Positions 19,412 to 28,892 of a DNA stretch of 64,000 bases are shown here, piece by piece. The position numbers and the translations under genes are program-made. The DNA is from an uncultured Eubacteriales bacterium (GTDB lineage Bacteria > Bacillota > Clostridia > Oscillospirales > Acutalibacteraceae). The stretch spans positions 62,001-126,000 of the forward strand of contig CAKVEA010000002.1 of assembly GCA_934728355.1 (NCBI GenBank), given 5' to 3'. A model generated the notes under the pieces. It was not told where the DNA came from. It saw only the letters and a program-made list of their open reading frames with translations, and searched no databases. Each line of letters starts with the position of its first letter. Position 1 is the stretch's first letter.

Positions 19412-19978
19412 TCACAATATGATTTCACCTATCATACCATTAAAAAATCCACAAGCATTTGCTTCGTCGGTATCTATATGCATAGCCATTGAAAATCTTT
19501 CACTTACCCTTACAATAACATCATCAAAAATTAAAGAGCGTTCATTACTTTTAACTTTAACTTTAACTATTTTCCCATCGCTTATATTTAACTCTTTAGC
19601 AGTTTTATCATCCATGTGAATATGTCTTTTTGCAACTATAACTCCTTCTTCCAAAAAAACCTTTCCGGTTGAAGAAGTAATTTCACACTTTTCAGACATC
19701 TTCAAATCTCCGGATTCTCTAACCAACCCTTTAATTCCAAGTTTGATACTTTCTGTGAAAGAAACTTCAACTTGAGTTTGTTTTCTGCAAGGTCCTAAAA
19801 CAGCAACATTTTTTATTTCACCTTTAGGTCCTACTATATTTACTCTTTCACTGCTTAAAAATTGACCCGGTTGAGATAAATCTCTTACTTTTGTTAAATT
19901 TGAATATCCAAAAAGAATTTTTGCGTCTTTTTCAGACAAATGAACATGATGAGCAGAAGCTTCTACTAAAACTTTCAT
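19412..19978 (-). CDS. PduL-type phosphate acyltransferase (phosphotransacylase)
   Basis: PduL enzymes exchange acyl-CoA and acyl-phosphate (acetyl or propionyl) at a dinuclear zinc site. The histidine motifs are present: ASAHHVHLSEKD near the N-terminus, KRHIHM near residue 130, and MAMHIDTDEANACG near the end. Length is 188. I start at ATG 19978 behind AAAAGGAG. No microcompartment shell genes are near and there is no N-terminal targeting peptide, so this is probably the housekeeping Pta substitute used with acetate kinase. It follows nadK in the operon. Confidence 0.92.
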   Translation of the reverse strand: MKVLVEASAHHVHLSEKDAKILFGYSNLTKVRDLSQPGQFLSSERVNIVGPKGEIKNVAVLGPCRKQTQVEVSFTESIKLGIKGLVRESGDLKMSEKCEITSSTGKVFLEEGVIVAKRHIHMDDKTAKELNISDGKIVKVKVKSNERSLIFDDVIVRVSERFSMAMHIDTDEANACGFFNGMIGEIIL

Positions 19979-19991
19979 AAAAACACTCCTT

Positions 19992-20846
19992 TTAATAATT
20001 ATCAAAAACATTTTTTATTATCTTTTTTTCAAGATTGAAATAAAAATCATCATCATTTAGCTTTATGAATTTCGCGTTTAAGACAGAAGTTTCAATATTA
20101 ATACTTCCGTCCTTATTATCTGAAAAACAAACATCACCGTCAACAAAAACATTGATTTCTGAATTTTTTTTGATTTCATAATTAACACAAATCTTAAAAT
20201 TTGAATTCACTACGAAACTACGATTATTTAAATCATGAGGACAAATAGGTGTTAAAACTAAACAGTTTAATTCCGGATCTACAATCGGTCCTCCTGCCGA
20301 AAGAGAATATGCTGTAGACCCCACAGGAGTTGAGACAATAATACCATCTGAAGTACAAGAACATATTTTTACTGAATTTTCTTTAAAAACGGTATACTTT
20401 GAAATACTTGAAAAAGTTCCTCTTACAATTACAATATCATTAACTGCCAAAAACTTTTTTCCTTCACACACACATTCAAGCATTAACCGATTTTCTACAG
20501 TATATTCATCATTTAAAATCTTTTCAATTTTATCATAAAGACCAAATTTTTCAGATCCGGCAAGAAATCCAAGACAACCACAGTTTATTCCAAAAACAGG
20601 CTTACCATAAAGAGAAGAAGATTTTAATGCACGTATTATAGTTCCATCTCCACCAAAAGCAAAAATTATATCGCTTTTTGAAATTAATTCTTCTTTATTC
20701 TCACAACAAAAAATATTTTCAAAATGATTTATTATTTTAAAGCTTTCCGAAATGAAAAATTTAGCATTAAAAAAAGACAAATCATTCAAAATTACTTCTA
20801 CTTCATCAAATTTAATATTTTTAGAAAAAAACAATCCTAACTTCAA
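19992..20846 (-). CDS. nadK: NAD kinase
   Basis: It phosphorylates NAD to NADP. The family motifs FAFGGDGTIIRAL, GINCGCLGFL, VNDIVI and STPVGSTAYSLSAGGP are intact. Length is 284. It lies between tlyA and pduL in the operon that begins at glmU; tlyA-nadK adjacency is common in Firmicutes. Confidence 0.96.
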   Translation of the reverse strand: MKLGLFFSKNIKFDEVEVILNDLSFFNAKFFISESFKIINHFENIFCCENKEELISKSDIIFAFGGDGTIIRALKSSSLYGKPVFGINCGCLGFLAGSEKFGLYDKIEKILNDEYTVENRLMLECVCEGKKFLAVNDIVIVRGTFSSISKYTVFKENSVKICSCTSDGIIVSTPVGSTAYSLSAGGPIVDPELNCLVLTPICPHDLNNRSFVVNSNFKICVNYEIKKNSEINVFVDGDVCFSDNKDGSINIETSVLNAKFIKLNDDDFYFNLEKKIIKNVFDNY

Positions 20847-20872
20847 ATAAAATCACCCACAGTAAAGATTTA

Positions 20873-21682
20873 TCATAAATCATTATGGGATAAATCCACT
20901 ACTTCTTTTATATTTATACTTGGCTTTAAAATAGGAGTATCCGATTTTTTTAAATAAATCAAATATTCTATATTTCCTTCCGGGCCTTTAATCGGAGAAT
21001 AATCAAGTCCAAGAACACTAAATCCTAAAGAAATTGAAAAGCAAACTATTTTATTTACAACTTCAAAATGAACTTTTTTATCTTTTACCACACCTTTTTT
21101 ACCGATTTTATCCTTTCCGGCCTCAAATTGAGGCTTAATAAGACAAATTCCAAAGCCTTTCGGGCTGATAATCTCTTTGATGCACGGCAAAACAAGCTCA
21201 AGAGATATAAAAGATACGTCAACAGTAAAAAAATCTACAGTATGACTAAAAACATTTTTACAAAGATTTCTAATGTTAGTACGTTCGAGATTTATAACCT
21301 TTGGATTTTTAAGTAAATTTTCATCAAGTTGATTTCTTCCAACATCAACAGCATAAACAATATTACAATTATTTTTTATCATGCAATCTGTAAATCCCCC
21401 CGTAGAAGCTCCGACATCCATGCAATTAAGATTATGTAAATCAATCTCAAAACTTTTTATTGCTTTTTCAAGCTTGAGTCCTCCACGGCTGACATATTTT
21501 AAATTTTCACAATTTCTAATTCTGATTATGGAATTTTCATCAACGAGTGTTCCCGGTTTCAAAACTGTTTTGCCATCAACGCAAACTGTACCGCTAAGCA
21601 CTGCATTTTTTGCTTTTTCTCTGCTTGAAACCAAATTTTTTTTAAATATCAAAACATCTAAACGTTCTTTTTTGTTTTCCAT
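20873..21682 (-). CDS. TlyA-family rRNA 2'-O-methyltransferase
   Basis: An N-terminal S4 RNA-binding domain (about 1-60; ERLDVLIFKKNLVSSREKAK and KPGTLVDENSIIRI) is followed by an RrmJ-like SAM methyltransferase domain with CMDVGASTGGFTDCMI, VYAVDVGRNQLDENL and FFTVDVSFISLELVLP. TlyA methylates ribose on 16S/23S rRNA; some homologues were called hemolysins. I start at ATG 21682 behind AAGGCGG. Confidence 0.93.
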   Translation of the reverse strand: MENKKERLDVLIFKKNLVSSREKAKNAVLSGTVCVDGKTVLKPGTLVDENSIIRIRNCENLKYVSRGGLKLEKAIKSFEIDLHNLNCMDVGASTGGFTDCMIKNNCNIVYAVDVGRNQLDENLLKNPKVINLERTNIRNLCKNVFSHTVDFFTVDVSFISLELVLPCIKEIISPKGFGICLIKPQFEAGKDKIGKKGVVKDKKVHFEVVNKIVCFSISLGFSVLGLDYSPIKGPEGNIEYLIYLKKSDTPILKPSINIKEVVDLSHNDL

Positions 21683-21705
21683 CAAATCTTTCCGCCTTTT
21701 AATTT

Positions 21706-22278
21706 TCAATTGTAAAGGCTCATTGCGTCTTCAAGTTTTCCATTCATAATAAGATTAACAGCATCTAAAGCATTTTCAAAAGTTTTTTCAATACTTTTAA
21801 TTTCATTATCTGAAAATTTTGAAATAACCCAATCCGCTAAATCCCACGAATCATTTGGTTTGTTTCCGATTCCTATTTTTATTCTCGGAAAATTATCAGA
21901 TCCGGATAAAAGCATTATATTTTTTACTCCATTTTGCCCTCCGTGTGAACCCTTTTTTCTAATTCTTAGTTTTCCGACCGGTAAATATATGTCATCAAAA
22001 ATCAAAATAACATTTTCGGGTTTAACTTTATAGAAATTCATTGCGCTCACAACAGACTGGCCGCTAAGGTTCATATATGTTTGAGGTTTTAAAAGCATTA
22101 CTTTTTTCCCTGAAATTTGGCACATTCCGCTAAGACCTTTAAATTTTTCATTATTAATATTACATGAAAAACTTTTGGCTAAAAAATCAATGGCAAGAAA
22201 ACCCGCGTTGTGACGGGTCCTTTCATATTCTTTGCCGGGATTTCCCAGTCCTACAATTATAAAATCTAAACTATTCAT
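21706..22278 (-). CDS. pth: Peptidyl-tRNA hydrolase
   Basis: It releases tRNA from dropped-off peptidyl-tRNA. VGLGNPGKEYERTRHNAGF contains the catalytic His; KPQTYMNLSG, FDDIYLPVGKLRIR and GSHGGQNGVKNI are present. Length is 190. Located downstream of prs, the standard glmU-prs-pth order. Confidence 0.97.
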   Translation of the reverse strand: MNSLDFIIVGLGNPGKEYERTRHNAGFLAIDFLAKSFSCNINNEKFKGLSGMCQISGKKVMLLKPQTYMNLSGQSVVSAMNFYKVKPENVILIFDDIYLPVGKLRIRKKGSHGGQNGVKNIMLLSGSDNFPRIKIGIGNKPNDSWDLADWVISKFSDNEIKSIEKTFENALDAVNLIMNGKLEDAMSLYN

Positions 22279-22284
22279 AATAAA

Positions 22285-23247
22285 CTACTCCAAAATCATA
22301 GTTGAAACAGGCGTGTCTTTATGGACTCTTTTAATAGCCTCAGAAATAACCGGTGCAACATTGAGAACTGTAAACTTATCGATAATTTTTTCCTCCGGTA
22401 TACTGATGGTATTTAAAAATGTAGCTTTTTTTACAGGACTTTTTTGAATTCTTTCAACTGCATTACCGGAAAGCACAGCATGAGAAGCATAAATATAAGC
22501 ATCTTTAGCACCGCCTCTTTCAATAGCAGCTTCAGCAGCATTACAAATTGTTCCCGCAGTATCTATTATATCATCAATCAAAATAATATTCTTACCTTTT
22601 ACGTCGCCTATTATATTCATTACTTCACTTACATTTGGTTTTGGACGACGCTTATCAATAAGTGCAAGTGGGCAACCAAGTCTTGTGGAAATTTGCCTTG
22701 CTCTCGAAACCGATCCGAAATCAGGAGCCAAAACAACATACTTCTCGGGGTCAAACTCAATAGATTCTTTTATATAAGATGTAAACAGCGGTGCTGAAAT
22801 TATATGATCAACCGGGATATTAAAAAAGCCTTGAATTTGAAGAGCATGAAGCTCCATGGTTAAAATTCTGTCGGCACCGGCTGCGGTAATCAAATCAGAG
22901 ACAAGTTTTGCAGATATGGGACTGCGTGGTTTGGCTTTTCTGTCTTGCCTTGCATATCCGAAATAAGGAATAACAGCTGTAATTCTTGCTGCAGATGCCC
23001 TCTTCATAGCATCAATCATAATTAAAAGTTCCATTAAATTTTCATTTACAGGATCACACGTAGACTGGACTATAAAACAATCGGCACCTCTGACGGATTC
23101 ATTTATAGAAACCGATATTTCACCGTCACTGAATCTTTTTACTTCGGCATCTCCAAGATTAAATCCAAGATCTTTTGCTATATCATATGCCAAATTTTTA
23201 TTTGAATTCCCCATAAAAACTTTAATGTTGTCTCCACTTAACTGCAT
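22285..23247 (-). CDS. prs: Ribose-phosphate pyrophosphokinase
   Basis: It makes PRPP from ribose 5-phosphate and ATP for nucleotide, His and Trp synthesis. FMGNSNKNLAYDIAKDLG, SDGEISVSINESVRG, PYFGYARQDRK and the PRPP-binding loop ILIDDIIDTAGT are present. Length is 320. AGGAGG precedes the ATG. Confidence 0.97.
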   Translation of the reverse strand: MQLSGDNIKVFMGNSNKNLAYDIAKDLGFNLGDAEVKRFSDGEISVSINESVRGADCFIVQSTCDPVNENLMELLIMIDAMKRASAARITAVIPYFGYARQDRKAKPRSPISAKLVSDLITAAGADRILTMELHALQIQGFFNIPVDHIISAPLFTSYIKESIEFDPEKYVVLAPDFGSVSRARQISTRLGCPLALIDKRRPKPNVSEVMNIIGDVKGKNIILIDDIIDTAGTICNAAEAAIERGGAKDAYIYASHAVLSGNAVERIQKSPVKKATFLNTISIPEEKIIDKFTVLNVAPVISEAIKRVHKDTPVSTMILE

Positions 23248-23306
23248 AACTTCCTCCTATTATTTTTAAACATCTTTATATTAAATTTCTTTTTGAAATT
23301 TCTTAT

Positions 23307-24323
23307 TTATTTTAATGTTTCAAAGGGTCCTACTTCTCTATTACTTTCTATAGAAACATTTTTACAATAGCTTTGATTTATTAAAGAATTATCTCCCACT
23401 TTACAATCAATGAGTTGACTGTTTGGACCTATAACACATTCTTTACCTATAATTGTCTTTCCGGTTAAAATGGTCCCCGGTAAAATTGTAGTTCCTGAGC
23501 CTATTTCAACCCATTTTCCTATTATTATTCCATCTCGGCAAGGTATTTTTACTCCATTTTCCATCATGCCGTCTATGACTTTATTTCTTGCAATATCATT
23601 TAGATGCTGTAACTGACAGACGTCATTTGCACCAAGCGCAACAGTTTGCGAAGATGTTTCAAATGCGTCCACTCTCAGTCCAGCATCTATCATAAGTTTT
23701 ATTATTGAAGTCAAATAGTACTCACCTTGATATGTATCGTCGGTGATTTTAGATAAATATTTAATTAAATCATTTACTTTAAACCAATATGCTCCGGAAT
23801 TTATTTCTTTGATTGAACGTTGACTAAAGCTTGCATCGCTTTCTTCAACTATAGCTTCTACATTGTAATCGTCATTGCTTCTGACTATTCTTCCGTAACC
23901 GCATGGATTTTCAAGTCTTGAAGAAATAATGGTTGCAGAATTATTAGAATTTTTATGAGTTTTATAAGCCTTTGTAATTGTTTTTTTATCGACAAACGGA
24001 GCGTCGCCGCCCAAAATAAGAGCATCGCCGCCTTTATATTTTTCCAAAAACGAAAGTGAAGTCATAACCGCATGAGCAGTTCCTTTTCTTTCTTCCTGAA
24101 TTACATTTTCAGGTTTTTTTTCGAGACTGTTAATATACTTTTCAACAAGCTCATGACGGTAACCTGTAACAACACATATATTCTCTATTTTGCTGTTTAT
24201 AACCGAATTTATAACCCATCCTACCATAGGCTCAAATAAAACCGGAGAAAGAACCTTAGGAATACTGGATTTCATTCTTTTTCCTTCGCCCGCAGCAAGT
24301 ATCACACAGCATAGTTTACTCAA
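23307..24323 (-). CDS. GlmU-like UDP-GlcNAc pyrophosphorylase lacking the acetyltransferase domain
   Basis: The N-terminal uridylyltransferase domain is complete: VILAAGEGKRM, VTGYRHELV, QEERKGTAHAV and LGGDAPFV. Only the first hexapeptide-repeat turns follow (IGKWVEIGSGTTILPGTILTG...IGPNSQLIDCKVG) and the protein stops at residue 338 after VGPFETLK. Full GlmU is about 455 residues and has its acetyl-CoA site and catalytic His in the missing part. The next gene (prs) starts about 60 bases on, and no frameshifted remainder is visible. GlcN-1-P acetylation must therefore be supplied elsewhere, if this is the only GlmU. The start is TTG behind AGGGGG. Confidence 0.9.
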   Translation of the reverse strand: MSKLCCVILAAGEGKRMKSSIPKVLSPVLFEPMVGWVINSVINSKIENICVVTGYRHELVEKYINSLEKKPENVIQEERKGTAHAVMTSLSFLEKYKGGDALILGGDAPFVDKKTITKAYKTHKNSNNSATIISSRLENPCGYGRIVRSNDDYNVEAIVEESDASFSQRSIKEINSGAYWFKVNDLIKYLSKITDDTYQGEYYLTSIIKLMIDAGLRVDAFETSSQTVALGANDVCQLQHLNDIARNKVIDGMMENGVKIPCRDGIIIGKWVEIGSGTTILPGTILTGKTIIGKECVIGPNSQLIDCKVGDNSLINQSYCKNVSIESNREVGPFETLK

Positions 24324-24368
24324 GTGAATTTCCCCCTGTAAAATATATAGTAAAACACTTTGGTTATT

Positions 24369-24397
24369 ATTTTATATGCTACTTCAAATAATTTCAA
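24369..24397 (-). promoter_or_regulatory. Promoter of glmU-prs-pth-tlyA-nadK-pduL
   Basis: On the minus strand TTGAAA (24392-24397) and TAAAAT (24369-24374) with a 17-base spacer, about 45 bases before the glmU start. Confidence 0.65.
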
Positions 24398-24534
24398 TAC
24401 TTTCAAAAAATTTGGTTTCAAATATTGAGTTATAAATAAAAAAAGAGATAAAAGCTCCGGGATATTAAAAATTTTTACCAGCTATAATAATTTATTTTTT
24501 AATAAATATAAATTTAAAAAGGAGGTTTCATTAT

Positions 24535-26277
24535 ATGCCGTTTTTAAGCAGAGTTCCTTTTGGAGATGTCACAAATAATTTTGCAAATACAGAATTTGAA
24601 GCCGGATATTCACCTTCAAGCAATATGTGGGAGGTAATAATTAAATACAACGGAAACATCGAAGAAGTAGCTGTGGAAATAGGAGCTGAAGTGGAAATTT
24701 TAAGTGTAAACTATGCCATCTTTACTCTTCCTGCCGATAAAATTTCTCTTTTAACTCAATATACCGAAGTAGAACATGTAGAACTGCCGAAGACACTTAC
24801 TCCTAACTTAATAGAAGCACTAAACAAGTCATGTATAACAAGTGTCCGCAATTCGTCAAATTACGATCTAACCGGAGAAGGCGTAATTATAGGAATAATA
24901 GACTCCGGTATAGATTATACTCACCCGGATTTCATAGAAGAAAACGGAAACAGCAGAATACTTTACATGTGGGATCAAACAACAACAGACGAAAAAAATT
25001 CTCCACCTAAAGGCTTTACAAACGGCTCTGAATATACAAACGAAGAGATAAATAATGCACTTAGAAATTCAAATCCATATGAAATTGTGCCTGAAGTCGA
25101 TATTGTAGGTCACGGAACAGCTGTTGCCGGAATAGCCGCAGGAAACGGAAGGTCTTCAAATGGCAGAAATATGGGGATCGCACCAAAAGCTTCTCTTATT
25201 GTTGTGAAGTTAGGAGAAAAAGGTTATCCATCCTTTGCCCGAACAACAGAATTTATGAGAGCACTGAAATACATAATAGATAAAGCCACTATGCTTAAAA
25301 TGCCTGTTACAATAAATATAAGTTACGGAACAAACGACGGCCCTCATAACGGGAAATCCTTATTTGAAACATTCATTGACGATATGGCAGAAATGTGGAA
25401 AACCTCTATAGTTGTTGCATCAGGGAATGAAGGAGATGCAGCACATCATTACGAAGGAAAAATAAATACGGGAGAAATGCAAGAAGTAACATTTTTCTAT
25501 GCAGGGGCTTTTCCTTCATTTTACATAACCTTATGGAAAAACTTTGTTGATTCTTTTACTGTAGAACTTGTTTTACCAGGAGGACAATCGACAGGAGAAA
25601 TACTTTATCAAGATTTAACAAGAGCATATAAAATTGCAGACATATCCATTTTGGTTACTTATGGTGAACCGCAATTTTACAATTCCTTTCAAGAAGTGTT
25701 TTTTCAGATAAATTCATCCTCAGGGACTCCTCCTGTAGGAATATTTACAATAAGAATAAGAGCAAATCAAATAGTTGACGGAAAATATAATATCTATTTA
25801 CCCACAACAGAAGAAGTTTCGAGGGAAACAGCATTTACATTTCCTTCAGCAGATACTACATTAACTTTGCCTTCCACGGCTCAAAACGTAATAACAGTCG
25901 GCGGATACGATTCTTCAAGAGGAATAATTTCAAATTTCTCGGGTAGAGGATACACTATAAATATTGTCTACACAAAACCAGATTTAGTTGCGCCTTCAGT
26001 AGGAATAGTAACTACTAAATCAGGTGGTGGCTACACAACATTCAGTGGAACAAGTGTAGCGGCACCTTTTGTTACAGGAGCGGCAGCACTTATGATGCAG
26101 TGGGGAATAATTCAGCTTAATGACCCATTTTTGTACGGAGAGAGAATAAAAGCCTATCTTAAAAGCGGAGCTTCACGGTTTTCCATAATGACATATCCGA
26201 ATAATAGCTGGGGTTATGGGTCACTTTGCTTGTTAAATACCCTTAACCAGCTAAGAAATTCCATTAGAAGAATATAA
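24535..26277 (+). CDS. Subtilisin-like serine protease (S8), first of a pair
   Basis: A 580-residue subtilase with intact triad: Asp123 in IIDSGIDYTHPDF, His193 in VGHGTAVAGIAAG and Ser507 in FSGTSVAAPFVTGAA; the oxyanion Asn lies in VVASGNEGDAAHH. Residues 1 to about 90 look like an inhibitor-type prodomain (MWEVIIKYNG...), and about residues 310-450 form an inserted beta-rich region between the Asn and Ser motifs. No signal peptide is visible. The overall layout resembles the clostridial Csp-type subtilases. GGAGG precedes the ATG, and TATAAT at 24483-24488 may be a -10. A second subtilase follows 13 bases later. Confidence 0.92.
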   Translation: MPFLSRVPFGDVTNNFANTEFEAGYSPSSNMWEVIIKYNGNIEEVAVEIGAEVEILSVNYAIFTLPADKISLLTQYTEVEHVELPKTLTPNLIEALNKSCITSVRNSSNYDLTGEGVIIGIIDSGIDYTHPDFIEENGNSRILYMWDQTTTDEKNSPPKGFTNGSEYTNEEINNALRNSNPYEIVPEVDIVGHGTAVAGIAAGNGRSSNGRNMGIAPKASLIVVKLGEKGYPSFARTTEFMRALKYIIDKATMLKMPVTINISYGTNDGPHNGKSLFETFIDDMAEMWKTSIVVASGNEGDAAHHYEGKINTGEMQEVTFFYAGAFPSFYITLWKNFVDSFTVELVLPGGQSTGEILYQDLTRAYKIADISILVTYGEPQFYNSFQEVFFQINSSSGTPPVGIFTIRIRANQIVDGKYNIYLPTTEEVSRETAFTFPSADTTLTLPSTAQNVITVGGYDSSRGIISNFSGRGYTINIVYTKPDLVAPSVGIVTTKSGGGYTTFSGTSVAAPFVTGAAALMMQWGIIQLNDPFLYGERIKAYLKSGASRFSIMTYPNNSWGYGSLCLLNTLNQLRNSIRRI

Positions 26278-26290
26278 CAGGAGAGAAAAT

Positions 26291-28012
26291 ATGAGTTCAC
26301 TTTCAGATGAAGAAATACAAAATATGCCTCTTTATAAATTCATCAGCATGCCTTCTACTGTTTCTTTTTATTACTGGTATACAACACCTTTTCAAAATTT
26401 TATTGCTCAAAGACCATACATAAAGCTTGGTACAGTTCTTGAAAATGATATAGCAATACTCTACACAACAGAAGAACACATGGACAGTATTTTTTCGGAA
26501 CTTGGGTATGATTTTTTAAGTGTATATCCTGAAGTATACGGACTAAATTCAAAAGAAGCTCTAAAGGACGCAGGAATACTCGAAGCACAAGAAAGAAAAT
26601 ATCTTGATTTAACCGGTCAAGGAGTTTCTCTTATTTTCATGGATACTGGAATAGACTACACAAATCCTATTTTCCAGTATGAGGACGGAACTTCACGAAT
26701 AAAATTTATTTGGGATCAAACAATTGAAAGTGAAGAATCCCCGGGGTACAATGCGCTTTTCGGAACAGTCTACACTCAAGATGATATAAACAGGGCCTTA
26801 AGAAGTGAAAATCCTTACGAAATTGTTCCACACCGAGATACTGTTGGACACGGAACATTTTTAGCTTCTGTTGCAGCAGGAAAAAAGGATGAAAATTTTG
26901 CCGGAGCATCCCCGGAATCAGACATTATAGTAATTAAACTAAAAAATTCAAGTCAATATTACAGAAATGTGTTTTTAGTACCTTCGGAGCAACAAAATGC
27001 CTTTGAATCAACTGACATTATGCTGGCACTTTCCTTTGGGCTTAAAAATTCAGCAACACTTGGCAATCCTTCGGTTGTATGTTTAGCATTAGGTACAAAT
27101 TTCGGAGGTCACAACGGTCAAAATCGTCTTGAAAATTACATTTCATTTGTATCAAGTGAAGTAGGAATTGCAGTAGTAACAGCAGTAGGAAACGAAAGTA
27201 ATGCAAGACATCATACAAGCGGTACAATTTCCGAGACAGGAGCAACCGACTCAATAGAAGTACGAGTAGGTGAAATTGCAAGGTCATTTAGTGTTTATAT
27301 TTGGTATGAAGACTGGGACAAAATTTCATTTTCAATACGTTCTCCAACAGGCGAAATTATAGACCGTATACCATTTTTTGTTGGAACAAGATTTGAAAAA
27401 AGACTTATATTCGAAAAATCAACTATAAAAATCTTATATCACCAAGACGGAAGTAGATTTGCTTTAATACAAATCATAGATGCGGTTCCGGGAATATGGG
27501 AAATAAAGCTTTACGGAGACGTAATAATAAGCGGAAGGTATAATGCATGGCTTCCTTTAAGCGGTTTTATTAGTCCTGATGTGGAATTTGTCTCCCCTGT
27601 TCCAAATTACACAGTTGTTATTCCTTCTACATCAATGGGAGCAATAGCTGTCGGGGCATATGACGACAAAGAAGGAAATCTTTATATAAGCAGCTCGTGG
27701 GGTCCAACGCTCTCATCTAAATTTGCACCTGATTTTGTAGCTCCGGGTGTTCAAATTCAAGGCTACTACCCTTTTGGGCCCAGTACAATGACTGGAACAA
27801 GTGCATCAGCGGCAATTTCGGCAGGAGCAGCAGCACTTTTTATGCAATGGGCAATAGTTCAAAAAAATGCTCCCGCTACAACAGGTAACAGACTTCGTTC
27901 TATACTAATAAGAGGATGTGATAGAGAAACAAACAGAAACTATCCTAACGTTCAATGGGGATATGGTACGTTAAATTTAATTAAATCTTTTAATTATCTG
28001 AGAGAAACTTAA
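26291..28012 (+). CDS. Subtilisin-like serine protease (S8), second of a pair
   Basis: Paralogue of the preceding gene (573 residues). The triad is intact: Asp118 in FMDTGIDYTNPIF, His187 in VGHGTFLASVAAG, Ser504 in MTGTSASAAISAGAA; the oxyanion Asn is in VVTAVGNESNARHH. The N-terminal about 100 residues resemble a prodomain but differ from the first protein (IQNMPLYKFISMPSTVSFYY). The mid-domain beta insert is also present. No signal peptide. It lies just upstream of the peptide array, which has its own promoter. Substrate unknown; cleavage of the neighbouring peptides is a hypothesis only. Confidence 0.92.
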   Translation: MSSLSDEEIQNMPLYKFISMPSTVSFYYWYTTPFQNFIAQRPYIKLGTVLENDIAILYTTEEHMDSIFSELGYDFLSVYPEVYGLNSKEALKDAGILEAQERKYLDLTGQGVSLIFMDTGIDYTNPIFQYEDGTSRIKFIWDQTIESEESPGYNALFGTVYTQDDINRALRSENPYEIVPHRDTVGHGTFLASVAAGKKDENFAGASPESDIIVIKLKNSSQYYRNVFLVPSEQQNAFESTDIMLALSFGLKNSATLGNPSVVCLALGTNFGGHNGQNRLENYISFVSSEVGIAVVTAVGNESNARHHTSGTISETGATDSIEVRVGEIARSFSVYIWYEDWDKISFSIRSPTGEIIDRIPFFVGTRFEKRLIFEKSTIKILYHQDGSRFALIQIIDAVPGIWEIKLYGDVIISGRYNAWLPLSGFISPDVEFVSPVPNYTVVIPSTSMGAIAVGAYDDKEGNLYISSSWGPTLSSKFAPDFVAPGVQIQGYYPFGPSTMTGTSASAAISAGAAALFMQWAIVQKNAPATTGNRLRSILIRGCDRETNRNYPNVQWGYGTLNLIKSFNYLRET

Positions 28013-28050
28013 CAATATTTGTTTAAACAGTAATTTTTTACATAAAATTA

Positions 28051-28080
28051 TTGACATTTAATTACATTAAATTCTAAAAT
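28051..28080 (+). promoter_or_regulatory. Promoter of the GG-leader peptide array
   Basis: Consensus TTGACA (28051-28056), an 18-base spacer and TAAAAT (28075-28080), 47 bases before the first peptide gene. It indicates that the array can be transcribed separately from the subtilases. Confidence 0.7.
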
Positions 28081-28126
28081 ATACATCGAGTAAACCTCAA
28101 AAAATAAAAACAAGGGAGATTTAAAA

Positions 28127-28444
28127 ATGTTAAAAGAATTATTAGATTTAGAGTTATCCGAAGTTTCAGGCGGAGACATACACTGTTCAGCATGCGGAAA
28201 TGTAATTACGCAAAATGAAATAGAAAGAGACTCAGTTGCTGTAGTATTTGTAGCTTACAATGTTTTTACAGAAGGTCTCGCCCCACGGTTACATCGTGCT
28301 ATGCCGGCAATTGTTCATAATGACGAGGGATGCATAAATGCTTTTATAAATTTACAACCATCAAACTTCACCACAGATGCCAATGTTCGTTATATTAAGA
28401 ATGTGGGAAGAACACAAGTATACAAGACAAACTCCATTGAATAA
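28127..28444 (+). CDS. Double-glycine leader mini-protein 1
   Basis: 105 residues. The first 16 (MLKELLDLELSEVSGG) are a bacteriocin-type double-glycine leader, with the hydrophobic L/L/L/V pattern and GG at 15-16. The core has CSAC at 20-23 and, later, VHNDEGC, in which His replaces the first Cys of the second pair. Such a CxxC...H/C-x4-C layout suggests a bound metal, probably zinc. The family-typical VAYNVF stretch lies between. No homologous function recognised. GGGAG precedes the ATG. First of nine paralogues. Confidence 0.85.
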   Translation: MLKELLDLELSEVSGGDIHCSACGNVITQNEIERDSVAVVFVAYNVFTEGLAPRLHRAMPAIVHNDEGCINAFINLQPSNFTTDANVRYIKNVGRTQVYKTNSIE

Positions 28445-28503
28445 TTTAAACATAACATTTTACATATGAACTTTTATTATTAAAACTAAGGAAAATATTA
28501 AAA

Positions 28504-28826
28504 ATGTTAAGAGAACTAACGAATTTGGAATTATCAGAAATTTCAGGTGGAGGCATACACTGTGCAGTATGTAATAAGGAATTTGATGGCGGTGAAGATA
28601 TAGCTTCAATAATTCCGGTATATAACATTTACACTATGAAAAGAGACAATAAGATGGAGAAGTTGCCTGATACTTTTTTTATGGCAAATCAGCACTTATT
28701 TGTTATAAATCCAAATGCGTAAGAAAGTTTATAAGTTCACAAGCACCATTTAAAATTGGCAATTTTTATTATTTTATAAATCCAACGATAACAACAAGTA
28801 CTGTGATAGAAGCAGTAGAAGATTAA
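28504..28826 (+). pseudogene. Double-glycine leader mini-protein 2, frameshifted
   Basis: The leader MLRELTNLELSEISGG and core start CAVC...IPVYNIYTM match the family, but the frame stops at 28722 after 72 residues (...VINPNA). From TGC at 28716 the +2 frame continues as CVRKFISSQAPFKIGNFYYF and ends at TAA 28826. This aligns with the C-terminal part of paralogue 3 (CINKFRKKMRAFQLGSKVYI). Restoring the frame gives about 108 residues, the family norm. A deletion of one or four bases near 28716 explains it. A 72-residue product could still be made, but it lacks the second cysteine pair. Confidence 0.8.
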
Positions 28827-28892
28827 ATCAGTTAAATATATAAAATCTATACATAAATTTTTATTGTTAAAATTCGAAGGGAATTATCAAAA

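Noticed and set aside
24535..28012. Subtilases as pseudo-proteases
   Set aside because: Both keep Asp, His, Ser and the oxyanion Asn.
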